A stretch of DNA of 64,000 nt. Origin: Clavibacter michiganensis (GTDB lineage Bacteria; Actinomycetota; Actinomycetes; Actinomycetales; Microbacteriaceae). The position numbers were made by a program, and so were the translations under genes. The number at the start of each line of letters is the position of its first letter. Positions within the stretch are counted from its first letter, which is position 1. The stretch covers positions 124,001 to 188,000 of the forward strand of contig NZ_CP080437.1 of NCBI RefSeq assembly GCF_021216655.1, read 5' to 3'. Below, piece by piece: positions 45,887 through 54,767 of the stretch. The notes under the pieces are model-generated. The model did not search any database, had not been told where the DNA came from, and worked only from the letters and a program-made list of their open reading frames with translations.

Positions 45887-47904
45887 TGGCCGCCGACCTC
45901 GCGGGCGCACCCGCCGGGCTCGACCTCATCCAGCGCGTCATCCTGCCGTCCGAGCACGACCCGGACATCGTCCCGCTGTACGTGGACGCCGACTACTGGA
46001 CGAGCATCCCGGTCGCACCCGAGAAGCGCCGGCGCTCGCCGCTGCGCGTGGTCGACTCGGACACGCACAACGCCGTCGTCCGCCTCAGCGACATGGGCAT
46101 CATCAGCGCCATCCGCGGCGACCGCGGCTTCCAGGTGCCCCACCGCAGGAAGGTGTCGTTCGGCACCTACTTCAACGCGTTCCCCGCCTCCTACTGGCGC
46201 GCGAGCACCACGCTCGACGGCGTCGTGCTCGAGGTCGAGACGAGCGGCGAGGGCCAGGTCATCGTCTACCGCTCGAACGCCCGCGGCGTGATCCAGAAGG
46301 TCGACGGCGCGGCCGTCACCGGATCCACCACCTCCCGCTTCGAGCTCCCGTTCACGTACTTCGCGGACGGCGGCTGGTACTGGTTCGACCTGATGGGCGA
46401 GGAGGCGGACTTCGCTCTCGTCGAGGCCGGCTGGTACGCCCCGGCCGGATCCGCTCCCACCGCGGGCGCCGCCGGCTCGGTGAGCATCGCCATCACCACG
46501 CTCAACCGCGCCGAGTACTGCGTCAAGCTCCTCACCGACATCGGCGAGAAGCCGGATGTGGCAGCGCTCCTCGACCACGTGTACGTCACCGACCAGGGCA
46601 CCCAGAAGGTGGCCGACCAGCCGGCGTTCCCGCGGGCGCAGGAGCTGCTCGGCGAGAAGCTCCGCGTCATCGACCAGGCCAACCTCGGCGGATCCGGCGG
46701 CTTCTCCCGCGGCATGTACGAGACGCTGAAGGAGGGCGCGAGCGACTACGTCCTCGTCATGGACGACGACATCACGCTCGAGCCGGAGAGCATCCGCCGC
46801 GCCGTGAAGTTCGCGGACTACGCCAGGACGCCCACGATCGTAGGCGGCCACATGTTCGACATGTACGACAAGAGCAAGCTCCACGCGTACGCCGAGGGCT
46901 TCGACATGTGGAACTTCATGTGGGGTCCCGTCACGCCCACGCGCCACGACTTCAGCGCGTCGAACCTCCGCCAGACCAGGTGGATGCACCGCCGCGTCGA
47001 CGCCGAGTACAACGGCTGGTGGATGTGCCTCATCCCCGTCTCCACGATCAAGCAGGTCGGCCTGTCGCTGCCCGTCTTCATCAAGTGGGACGACGCCGAG
47101 TACGCGCTGCGCGCCAAGGAGGTCGGCGTGCCGACCGTCACGCTCCCGGGAGCGGCCGTCTGGCACGTGTCCTGGGTCGACAAGGACGACTCGCAGGACT
47201 GGCAGGCCTTCTTCCACGCGCGCAACCGCCTCATCGCGGCGCTGCTGCACTCGCCGTATGAGCGCGGGGGCCGGTTCCTCACGGCCAACCTGGCCACGGA
47301 CGTCCGCCACCTGGTGTCGATGCAGTACTTCGCGCTCGCCGCCCGCCACGAGGCGTACCGGAACATCCTCCGCGGGCCGCGCGGCCTGCACGAGGACATG
47401 GTCACGCGCCTCGCCCGCACCCGCGAGCTGGCGCAGGGGTTCACCGACGGCGTCCCGATCAAGGACCGTGCCGCCCTGCCCGAGATCGTCGCGCCGGACA
47501 AGCCGCAGCGTCGACGCGGGGGAGGAGCCCCCGCGGGCATCGCCCGCATGGTGTGGCTGGCCCGGACCGTGGCCCGCCACGCGTTCTCCCCGCTCAGCCA
47601 GGCCGCGACCCGCGGGCCGGAGGCGCACCTGGCGTTCGAGGACGCCCGCTGGTGGGTCGTCCCCTCGTTCGACAGCGTGCTCGTCTCCAACGCGGAGGGG
47701 TCGGCGGCGCTCCTGCACCGCCGGGATCCCGTGCTCTTCCGCCGCATGCTGTGGACGAGCATCGTGCTCCGCTGGCGCATCCTCGCCCGCTGGCCGCAGC
47801 TCAAGGCCGCGTACCGCGCGGCCCTGCCCACGGTCACGAGCCCGGAGACCTGGGCCCGCACGTTCGGCGTCGACCAGCCGCCGGCCGGCCGCCGGAAGAA
47901 GTAG
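45886..47904 (+). CDS. glfT2: Galactofuranosyltransferase (GlfT2-like)
   Basis: A 672-residue protein matching GlfT2 in domain order: N-terminal beta-sandwich (about 15-190, ending in DGGWYWFDLMGEEADF), GT-A domain from SIAITTLNRAEYCVKLL with QANLGGSGGFSRGMYE, metal motif LVMDDDITLEP and base motif IKWDDAEYALRAKEVG plus WHVSW, and a C-terminal helical domain with basic end. GlfT2 polymerises UDP-galactofuranose into galactan. Start ATG 45886 overlaps the glf stop. This shows a galactofuranan-containing wall or surface polymer outside the mycolic-acid group. Confidence 0.92.
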
Positions 47905-47937
47905 CCAGCCGCGGATCCGGCGTCCGCTGAGCGCCGA

Positions 47938-47973
47938 GGGCGTCCGATCCGCACCACGGTGCGGCGGACGCCC
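47938..47973 (+). terminator. Terminator after the galactofuranosyltransferase gene
   Basis: GGGCGTCCG + CCGCACC (47938-47946 and 47949-47955) pair with 47958-47973, giving 16 base pairs with a 2-base bulge and a 2-base loop, followed by cttcgtgtgt. Confidence 0.8.
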
Positions 47974-47981
47974 CTTCGTGT

Positions 47982-47999
47982 GTGAGAATCGCATCTCAC
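47982..47999 (+). promoter_or_regulatory. Inverted repeat upstream of secreted protein, possible operator
   Basis: GTGAGA (47982-47987) and TCTCAC (47994-47999) flank six bases, in an AT-richer patch 50-67 bases before the chosen ATG of the secreted protein. No clear -10 box was identified beside it. Confidence 0.35.
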
Positions 48000-48048
48000 G
48001 GCACGGGGACGCAGGGGGACGCATTTGTTCGACAACGGGGTGGACACG

Positions 48049-49878
48049 ATGCGGCGCGCGCGCCGACGCTCACGGCTGATCGCCTGCCTGGCCGTCTGGG
48101 CCGTCGCCCTCGGCGTGGGGCTCGTCGGCACGGGCACCATCGGAGGATCCGCCGATCCCGCGCAGGCGGCGTCCGGCGCGGACTTCGACCCCGGCATGAT
48201 CATCAGCGACGCCAAGTTCTACGACGGCGACGCGATGTCGCAGGGCGACATCCAGTCCTTCCTGCAGGCGCGCGTCCCGAGCTGCGCCTCCGGCTACGTG
48301 TGCCTCAGGAACTACGTGGAGAGCACGCCCGCGCGCGCCGCGGACAGCCGCTGCTCGAGCCTCCAGGCGTCGCGCCTCAGCGGCGCCGACATCGTGTACT
48401 GGGTCGGCCGCGCGTGCGGGGTCAGCCAGGCCGCGCTCCTCGTGCTCCTGGAGAAGGAGCAGGGCCTCGTCACCGACAGCACGCCGACCGACCGCCAGTT
48501 CCGCAGCGCCACGGGCTACGGCTGCCCGGACACCGCCGCGTGCGACTCCCTCTACTACGGCTTCTTCAACCAGGTCTACAACGCGGCGCACCAGTTCAAG
48601 GTGTACCAGTCCACGCCGACGCGCTGGAACTACCAGGCCGGGCGCAGCAACCGCATCCTCTGGCACCCGAACGCGGACTGCGGATCCTCGCAGGTCACGA
48701 TCCGCAACCAGGCCACGGCCGGGCTCTACATCTACACGCCGTACCAGCCCAACGCCGCCGCGCTGCGGAACCTCTACGGCAGCGGCGACTCGTGCTCCTC
48801 CTACGGCAACCGCAACTTCTGGCGCCTCTACACCGACTGGTTCGGCAGCACGAGCGACGGACCCGTGTCCTCCTTCGTCAAGGTGGCGACCGACGACAGC
48901 GTCTACCTCGTCAGCGGCGGTCAGAAGCACCCGGTCACCGACTTCGCCGTCTACCAGGCGCTCTCCGCGCTCGGGGGGATCAGCACGGTCGGCCGCTCGT
49001 ACCTCGACGCGCTCGCCACGGGCATCCCCGCATCCGAGCTCGTGCGCGACCCGTCCGACGGCACCATCAGCCTGGTGCAGGGCGACAGGCAGCACGCGTT
49101 CTCCTCCTGCGACCTGGTCGCGTCGTACGGCTACAGCTGCTCGGCCGCCGTCCCGCTCGACCCGGGCCAGCTCCGCGCGGTCCCGCAGGCCGGCGCCATG
49201 AGCGCGTTCTTCACGCTGCCGGGCGACGGCACGGCGTACCTCCTCGACAGCGGCGTCAAGTACCCGGTGTCCAGCTGGTCGGCGCTCGTGGCGCTCAACG
49301 GCGGCGCGTCCGCCTTCGTCGCGCAGATGCGCTCCCAGGTCGGCGCGCGGTACTCCACGGGCCACGTGGCGCTGGAGCCCGGCACGCTCGTGAAGTCGGC
49401 GAGCAGCGCGGACGTCTACGTCGTCGACGGCCTGAACCGCAAGGTGGGCGTGCCGGACTTCGCCGTCACGCGCGAGCTCGGCCTCGGCCAGGCCTACAGC
49501 ACCGTGACCCAGGGCACCCTCGACGGCTACGCCCGATCCGCGGCGAACCTGTCGCTGCTGGTGCGCTGCGGCGGCACGTCCTACCTCGCCACCCAGGGCA
49601 GCATCGTCGCCCTGGCGAACCCCGGGTCGACGGGCCTCCCCGTGACGGACCTCGTGCCCACCACCTGCCGCACCCTCGACGCGACGGGGGCCACCGTGAC
49701 GGGGTCCGTGCTCGTGAAGAGCGCGGCCGACCCCAGCGTGTACGTCCTGCAGGGCGGCCAGGCCCGGCCGGTCTCGAGCTGGGCGCGGCTCGTCGCCCTC
49801 GCGGGCACGTCGTCGCCGACCATCACCACGATGGGCGCCGCGGCGCTGGCCCGCATCCCGGTGGGCGCCGCGTACTGA
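48049..49878 (+). CDS. Secreted modular protein: cysteine-rich lysozyme-like domain plus repeats
   Basis: A 609-residue exported protein. Residues 1-40 are a signal peptide (MRRARRRSRLIACLAVWAVA, cleavage near AQA-A). Residues 45-267 form a domain with eight cysteines and a central LVLLEKEQGLVTDS, with paired glutamates in a setting like lysozyme/transglycosylase folds, then SATGYGCPDTAACD. Residues 275-609 hold about six degenerate units of a VYLVSGGQKHPVTDF type (aromatic-hydrophobic strand, turn, H/Y-P-V), suggesting a propeller or binding array. I cannot name a family. TTG 48025 with site aggggga is an alternative start, adding 8 residues. A wall hydrolase or polymer-binding role is inference. 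Confidence 0.75.
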   Translation: MRRARRRSRLIACLAVWAVALGVGLVGTGTIGGSADPAQAASGADFDPGMIISDAKFYDGDAMSQGDIQSFLQARVPSCASGYVCLRNYVESTPARAADSRCSSLQASRLSGADIVYWVGRACGVSQAALLVLLEKEQGLVTDSTPTDRQFRSATGYGCPDTAACDSLYYGFFNQVYNAAHQFKVYQSTPTRWNYQAGRSNRILWHPNADCGSSQVTIRNQATAGLYIYTPYQPNAAALRNLYGSGDSCSSYGNRNFWRLYTDWFGSTSDGPVSSFVKVATDDSVYLVSGGQKHPVTDFAVYQALSALGGISTVGRSYLDALATGIPASELVRDPSDGTISLVQGDRQHAFSSCDLVASYGYSCSAAVPLDPGQLRAVPQAGAMSAFFTLPGDGTAYLLDSGVKYPVSSWSALVALNGGASAFVAQMRSQVGARYSTGHVALEPGTLVKSASSADVYVVDGLNRKVGVPDFAVTRELGLGQAYSTVTQGTLDGYARSAANLSLLVRCGGTSYLATQGSIVALANPGSTGLPVTDLVPTTCRTLDATGATVTGSVLVKSAADPSVYVLQGGQARPVSSWARLVALAGTSSPTITTMGAAALARIPVGAAY

Positions 49879-49958
49879 CCCGCGACCGGCCGAGCCCGCC
49901 GCCGTCCGCCCGCCCGCCGGGCCACCGGCGGAGCGGCGGGTACGGAGGGCCCACCGGA

Positions 49959-49964
49959 TACAGT
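49959..49964 (+). promoter_or_regulatory. -10 element of gtrA (50.0 kb)
   Basis: TACAGT about 73 bases before the ATG at 50038. The ribosome site gaggaga lies 4 bases from the ATG. Confidence 0.45.
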
Positions 49965-50037
49965 GGGGCCGCACCGGACGACCACGGCGCGGCCCGCCGG
50001 CTGCCCGCTCGAGCGCCCGGCGTGGCGAGGAGAGCCC

Positions 50038-50508
50038 ATGGAACAGCACGCGCACGACGTCGACGCCCCCCGCGAGGAGACCCCGCCCCCGGGGATCCTG
50101 CTCCGGCTGATCAAGGACGAGCGCGTCGCGTTCCTGCTGGTCGGCGGCTTCAACACCGTGCTCGGCACGGCGTGGTTCGCGCTCTTCTACCTGCTGTGGG
50201 GCCACACGATCCCGTACCCGCTCGTGCTCGTCATCGCGTGGGCGGTGCAGCTCCCCATCGCGTTCACCCTGCACCGCAAGCTCGTCTTCCGGGTGAGCGG
50301 CAACTTGCTCCCGGACTTCTCCCGCTACACGCTGGTGAACCTCATGCCCCTGTTCGCGAACATGCTCCTGCTGCCGCTGGTCGTGGAGACGACGCCGCTC
50401 CAGCCGATCGTCGCGCAGGTGCTCGTGACCATCGTCATCACCGTGGCGAGCTACACCGGCCACAAGTTCTTCTCGTTCCGCCGGCCGCGCGACGAGGCGG
50501 TGCGCTGA
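50038..50508 (+). CDS. GtrA-family membrane protein (3 of 3)
   Basis: A 156-residue four-helix protein. KDERVAFLLVGGFNTVLGTA and the ending ASYTGHKFFSFRRPRDEA are very close to the copy at 35.3 kb (RDERVAFLLVGGFNTAFAFL and ISYVGHRWFSFRRP), so these two are recent paralogues. Presumed flippase for a polyprenyl-linked sugar. Placed between the secreted protein and two convergent ligase/polymerase genes. Confidence 0.88.
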   Translation: MEQHAHDVDAPREETPPPGILLRLIKDERVAFLLVGGFNTVLGTAWFALFYLLWGHTIPYPLVLVIAWAVQLPIAFTLHRKLVFRVSGNLLPDFSRYTLVNLMPLFANMLLLPLVVETTPLQPIVAQVLVTIVITVASYTGHKFFSFRRPRDEAVR

Positions 50509-50535
50509 TCCCGACGCCCGGCCGCGGCCCGGGCC

Positions 50536-51828
50536 TCAGCCGGGTCGGTGCTGCTCCGGGAGCCCGTGCCGCCAGCTGCGGCCCTGCGCGGCCTTGACGG
50601 CGCAGATCACGAGCAGGACCCAGCCCCACTCCACGATCGTGACGCTCTCGGCGAGCGACGCGACCACGAGGACGACGAGCACGAGTGCCGTCCAGACGTA
50701 GCCGACGCCGCGCTTGGTGGTCGCGAGAACCCAGGACCGGCCGAGCGCGAGGGCGCAGAACGCCGCGAACAGCGCGAGCCCGACGAGCCCGGCTTGCAGG
50801 TAGAGGTCGAGGTAGGCGTTCCGGCCGGTCTCCTGCGCGCCCCGGCTGACGAGGTCGAGGGCCGTGTACGGGTACGCGTCCCGGCGCCAGAAGCCCACGA
50901 AGCCCCAGCCCTCGATGGTGTTGAGGTCGATGAGGCGCAGCATCTCGCGCCAGAGCGCGACGCGCTGCAGGTAGTCGGGCCGCGCCTGCAGCACCTGCAG
51001 CACGGGGGAGCGGAACGCCACGACCAGCACCGCGACACCGGCGGCGAGCACGAGGACTGCGCTGTTGGCCAGGGGCCGTGCCTGCCGCGCGAGGTGGCGG
51101 AGGCCGAGGATCGCGAGGGCGGCGACGGCGAGCACGAGGAACGTGCCGAGGATCACCGACGACCGCGTCAGCGACGCCACGAGGAGCGCGACGACCAGCG
51201 AGAAGACGCCGCGACCGCGCGAGACGGACCGGGTCATGAGCTCCACCGCGAAGGTCACGGCCGCGACCAGGGCGACGATGCCCAGGGCGTTGCGCTCGCC
51301 GAGCAGCCCCTGGATGGGGCCGAGGCGCTCGAGGGCGCCGCGGATCCCGAGGAACGGGATGGGGCCGTCGATGAGCAGCCCCGCGAGCACCTCGAGGGCG
51401 AGGGACGACACCAGTACCAGCCGTAGCACGTCCCCGGCCGCCCGCACGATCTGGATGAGGTCGCGGACGACGCCGACGTACACCGCGAGGAACGCGGACG
51501 CCGCGAGGTAGAGCACGCCGCCGACCGCGTCCGGCTGGTACGCCGTCCAGAGGAGCGTCGCCGCGCACCAGCCCACCAGGACGAGCAGCGAGATGGGCAG
51601 GAGGCCCCGCCACTCCCAGTCGCCGCGCTTCGCCGCGAGGGATCCCGCGGCCATGGCCACGAGCGTGGTGACGATCGCGATGAGCCCGGCCCAGCCCACG
51701 GTGGACCTGAGCGCGTGCGACAGGACGGCCGTGCCGAGGATGCAGTGCGTGAGCGCGGCGGAGAAGCGCGCCGAGCCGAGCAGGTCGGGCAGGCGCTCCG
51801 GGAGCGGCAGGCGGGCGGGACGGGTCAT
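50536..51828 (-). CDS. O-antigen ligase / polymerase-like membrane protein (Wzy_C)
   Basis: A 430-residue protein with about 12 membrane helices. The Wzy_C/WaaL loop is visible: GERNALGIVALVAAVTFAVE with SSVILGTFLVLAVAAL in the middle, then the outside loop QRVALWREMLRLIDLNTIEG WGF and NAYLDLYLQAGLVGLALF. The family polymerises or ligates lipid-linked glycans outside the cell. It lies next to a second member with the same layout (51.9 kb), which points to an ancient tandem duplication. Its start codon is 49 bases after the stop of that gene. Confidence 0.85.
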   Translation of the reverse strand: MTRPARLPLPERLPDLLGSARFSAALTHCILGTAVLSHALRSTVGWAGLIAIVTTLVAMAAGSLAAKRGDWEWRGLLPISLLVLVGWCAATLLWTAYQPDAVGGVLYLAASAFLAVYVGVVRDLIQIVRAAGDVLRLVLVSSLALEVLAGLLIDGPIPFLGIRGALERLGPIQGLLGERNALGIVALVAAVTFAVELMTRSVSRGRGVFSLVVALLVASLTRSSVILGTFLVLAVAALAILGLRHLARQARPLANSAVLVLAAGVAVLVVAFRSPVLQVLQARPDYLQRVALWREMLRLIDLNTIEGWGFVGFWRRDAYPYTALDLVSRGAQETGRNAYLDLYLQAGLVGLALFAAFCALALGRSWVLATTKRGVGYVWTALVLVVLVVASLAESVTIVEWGWVLLVICAVKAAQGRSWRHGLPEQHRPG

Positions 51829-51876
51829 GCGTCGGCCATCACGGGCGGTAGGCGGGGCACCGGGCGGCCGCGCGGA

Positions 51877-53322
51877 TCAGGCGACGCGGGGGTCGGCGGC
51901 GGCGGACGGGGCCGAGGCGGAGGGCACGGCCGCGGCGGCCGGGGCGTCGACCGGGGCGGGCGAGGGGACCACGGTGGCCGACGGCGCCGCGGGCCGGACC
52001 GGACGGCGGCGCGCGTCGTCGGGACCCGGGACGTCCTCGCGCGCGACCATGCCGGACTTCGTGGCGATCGCGATGACGACGAGCAGCAGCCAGTTGCCCT
52101 CGTACAGCAGCCGGCTCTCCGCGAGGCTCTGCACGACCAGCGCGGTCATCAGCAGGAGCGGCGCGAGCGCGAGGGTGGAGTACGGCTCGACGCGGTCGCG
52201 GCGGTGCTGCGGGCGGTCGATGGCGGCCCACCAGGAGCGCACGTAGGTGGTGACGACGAACGCGGCGAAGGCCAGGAGCCCGATCGCGCCCACCTGCAGC
52301 AGCACGTCGAGGTACGCGTCGTGGGCCTGCAGGTAGGTGACGCCGCTGCGGACGGCGAGGCCCTGGAAGGGGTGGACCCACGGCGCCCAGTACCCGATCC
52401 AGCCCCAGCCGACGACGGGGTGCTGCTGCGCGAGACCCAGCACCGACTCCCAGATCTGGAACCGGCCGGTGAGGTCGGGGGAGCGGCCGAGGAGCTCGAA
52501 CACCTCGGCCGTGCGCGTGGCGACGACGCCCGCGCCGACCACGGCGGCCACGGCGACGCCGCCCGCCAGCACGAGGCGCCCGCGGATGCCGACGCGTCGG
52601 GCGACGAGGGCGAGGGCGGCGACGATGGCGGTCATGATGAGCGCGACCAGGACCGTGGAGCTGCCGGTGAGGGTCAGGGTGAGGAGGGCGACGAGGATCC
52701 AGATCCCGGCGTCGCGGCGGCGGACCGTGCGCGCCGCGTACTGCAGCGAGAACACGATGAGGCCGAGCAGCGCGACCATGGCGAGCAGGTTCGCGTTGCC
52801 GACGACGCCCTGGATCCGGCCGCCGCTGAGGAGCTCCCCGCGGGTCCAGGCGAACGCGGCGGGCGCGCGGGGCCCGTAGTCGGTGAAGAACGGCATGACC
52901 GGCCCGCGCACCACGACGGCCACGAACAGCTCGAAGGCGAGCGACAGCCCGAGGATGATGCGGAGCGCGCGTCCGAGGCCCTGCACGATCTCGGACCACG
53001 ACAGCAGCACGACGAGCGTCAGCGCCGCGATGGACGTCGACAGCTGGATGAGCACGCCGAGCGCCGACTCCGGCCGGTACTGCGACCACGCGATGGAGAG
53101 CACCGCGACGCCCGTGAACGCGAGCAGCGGGATCGGCAGCACGCGCACGCGCGGGAGGGGGCGCGAGCGCGCGAGCAGCGTGATGCACGTGATCAGCACG
53201 CCGAGCGCGATCGCCCCGAAGCCCCACCAGCTGAGGCTGTCGCGCCACATGTCACCGGCGAACGTGGTGACGAGGACGAAGGTCGCGAAGCTCCGGAGGG
53301 CTCGGCGGCTGGCGGTGGGCAT
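51877..53322 (-). CDS. O-antigen ligase / polymerase-like membrane protein (Wzy_C), second copy
   Basis: A 481-residue paralogue of the previous gene with about 12 helices: GNANLLAMVALLGLIVFSLQ, SSTVLVALIMTAIVAALALV, GRFQIWESVLGLAQQHPVVG then WGWIGYW, and DAYLDVLLQVGAIGLLAF. Its C-terminal 75 residues are a low-complexity A/P/S/V tail (PSPAPVDAPAAAAVP). ATG 53322 lies 7 bases after a TACCCT box; ATG 53328 would leave one base only. Together the two may join chains to different acceptors. Confidence 0.85.
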   Translation of the reverse strand: MPTASRRALRSFATFVLVTTFAGDMWRDSLSWWGFGAIALGVLITCITLLARSRPLPRVRVLPIPLLAFTGVAVLSIAWSQYRPESALGVLIQLSTSIAALTLVVLLSWSEIVQGLGRALRIILGLSLAFELFVAVVVRGPVMPFFTDYGPRAPAAFAWTRGELLSGGRIQGVVGNANLLAMVALLGLIVFSLQYAARTVRRRDAGIWILVALLTLTLTGSSTVLVALIMTAIVAALALVARRVGIRGRLVLAGGVAVAAVVGAGVVATRTAEVFELLGRSPDLTGRFQIWESVLGLAQQHPVVGWGWIGYWAPWVHPFQGLAVRSGVTYLQAHDAYLDVLLQVGAIGLLAFAAFVVTTYVRSWWAAIDRPQHRRDRVEPYSTLALAPLLLMTALVVQSLAESRLLYEGNWLLLVVIAIATKSGMVAREDVPGPDDARRRPVRPAAPSATVVPSPAPVDAPAAAAVPSASAPSAAADPRVA

Positions 53323-53329
53323 GCCCATC

Positions 53330-53335
53330 AGGGTA
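53330..53335 (-). promoter_or_regulatory. -10 element of the second Wzy_C gene, leaderless type
   Basis: Minus-strand TACCCT, then 7 bases (gatgggc) before the ATG at 53322. Confidence 0.5.
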
Positions 53336-53423
53336 TCCGGCCCGAGGCCCGGGTCCCGCCGCTTGAGGGGAGCGGCGGAGCCTGGGCCCCGGACGCCGGG
53401 GCTCCATGCGCCCCCGCTGTCCA

Positions 53424-54602
53424 TCAGACGAAGGCCGCGTGCCCCGTGATCGCGCGGCCGACGATGAGCGTGTTCATCTCGCGGGTGCCCTCGTAGGAGT
53501 AGATGGCCTCGGCGTCGGCGAAGAAGCGGGCGACGTCGTAGTCGAGCACGATGCCGTTGCCGCCGAAGGCCTCGCGGCACCAGGCGACGGTCTCGCGCAT
53601 CCGGCTGGTGGCGTACGCCTTGGCCAGCGCCGAGTGCTCGTCCGACTGCGTGCCCTCGTCGACCATCTCGGACGCGCGCGTCACCAGCCCGATCGACGCC
53701 GTGATGTTGCCGAGGCTGCGGACGAGGAGGTCCTGGATGAGCTGGTGCGCGCCGAGCGGCTTGCCGAACTGCTCGCGCTCGCCCGTGTAGGCGACCGCCG
53801 CCTCGTACGCGCCGATGGAGATGCCGATGGCGGCCCACGCGACCTCGGCGCGCGTGAGGCGCAGCACCGCGGCCGTGTCCGCGAACGACGTGCCGTTCTG
53901 GAGGCGGTTCCGCTCGGGCACGATGACGCCGTCGAGCTCGATGTCCGCGTTCTGCACGATGCGCAGCGCCTGCTTGTCCTCGATCCGGGTGGCGCGGAAG
54001 CCGGGGGAGTCGTTCGGGACGAGGAAGCCCTTCACCTGGCCGTCGTCGGCGTCCTTGGCCCAGATGACGGTGAAGTCGCTGATGGTGCCGTTGCCGATCC
54101 AGCGCTTGGATCCCGTGATGCTCCACTCGTCGCCGCGGCGCGTGGCGACCGTGCGGAGGCCGCGGGCGGAGTCGGATCCGGACAGCGGCTCGGTGAGGCC
54201 GAAGGAGCCGAGGATCTCGCCGGACGCGAAGCGGGGCAGCCACTCGGCGCGCTGCTCGGGGGATCCGGCGACGGCGACGCTGCCCATCACGAGCCCGCTC
54301 TGCATGCCGACGAGGGTCGCGATGCTCGCGTCGACGCGGCCGAGCTCCAGCGCGGCCCAGCCGCGGTAGACGGCCGAGTTCTCGAACGGGCGCGTCTCGG
54401 GGAACGGCATGCCGAAGAGGCCGCGCTCGGCGAGGCCGGCGACGACGTGGCGGGGGAACTCGGCGCGGGCCCATAGCCCGTTGACGTGGGGCTTGACCTC
54501 GGCCTCGAGGTAGGCGCGGAGGTCGGCGAGGGACTCCTTCTCCCGGTCGCCGAGCCGGGTCTCGTAGCCGTAGAAGTCGCCGATGAGGGGGGTGAGGGAC
54601 AC
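53424..54602 (-). CDS. Acyl-CoA dehydrogenase
   Basis: A 392-residue FAD acyl-CoA dehydrogenase. GSFGLTEPLSGSDSARGLRT and ITGSKRWIGNGTISDF form the FAD/substrate site; YTGEREQFGKPLGAHQLIQD the dimer region; the catalytic Glu is in YSYEGTREMN. The set and placement of the base resemble glutaryl-CoA/short-chain types. The GTG at 54602 has site atggagc. In mycobacteria a fadE25 gene lies in the corresponding region, so this is probably its counterpart, here beyond the polysaccharide block. Confidence 0.92.
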   Translation of the reverse strand: MSLTPLIGDFYGYETRLGDREKESLADLRAYLEAEVKPHVNGLWARAEFPRHVVAGLAERGLFGMPFPETRPFENSAVYRGWAALELGRVDASIATLVGMQSGLVMGSVAVAGSPEQRAEWLPRFASGEILGSFGLTEPLSGSDSARGLRTVATRRGDEWSITGSKRWIGNGTISDFTVIWAKDADDGQVKGFLVPNDSPGFRATRIEDKQALRIVQNADIELDGVIVPERNRLQNGTSFADTAAVLRLTRAEVAWAAIGISIGAYEAAVAYTGEREQFGKPLGAHQLIQDLLVRSLGNITASIGLVTRASEMVDEGTQSDEHSALAKAYATSRMRETVAWCREAFGGNGIVLDYDVARFFADAEAIYSYEGTREMNTLIVGRAITGHAAFV

Positions 54603-54692
54603 GATGCTCCATTGCGGTTCGTCGGCGCCCTCGGGGACGGGCGCCTGCGGCCGAGCCTAGGTCGGCGTCCGGGCGGCGGCCCCATCGGTTGG

Positions 54693-54732
54693 TACTTTGG
54701 TCGCGTCCGGACAGGACGCGCGCCCTCGGGCG
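54693..54732 (+). promoter_or_regulatory. manA promoter and structured leader
   Basis: TACTTT (54693-54698) lies about 70 bases before the manA GTG. Directly after it are two small stem-loops: CGCGTCC-ggaca-GGACGCG (54702-54720) and CGCCC-tc-GGGCG (54721-54732). They fall at the very start of the leader. Function unknown. Confidence 0.45.
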
Positions 54733-54767
54733 TTGTAGGTAGCCGCCAAGCCCGACAGGATCCCGAC

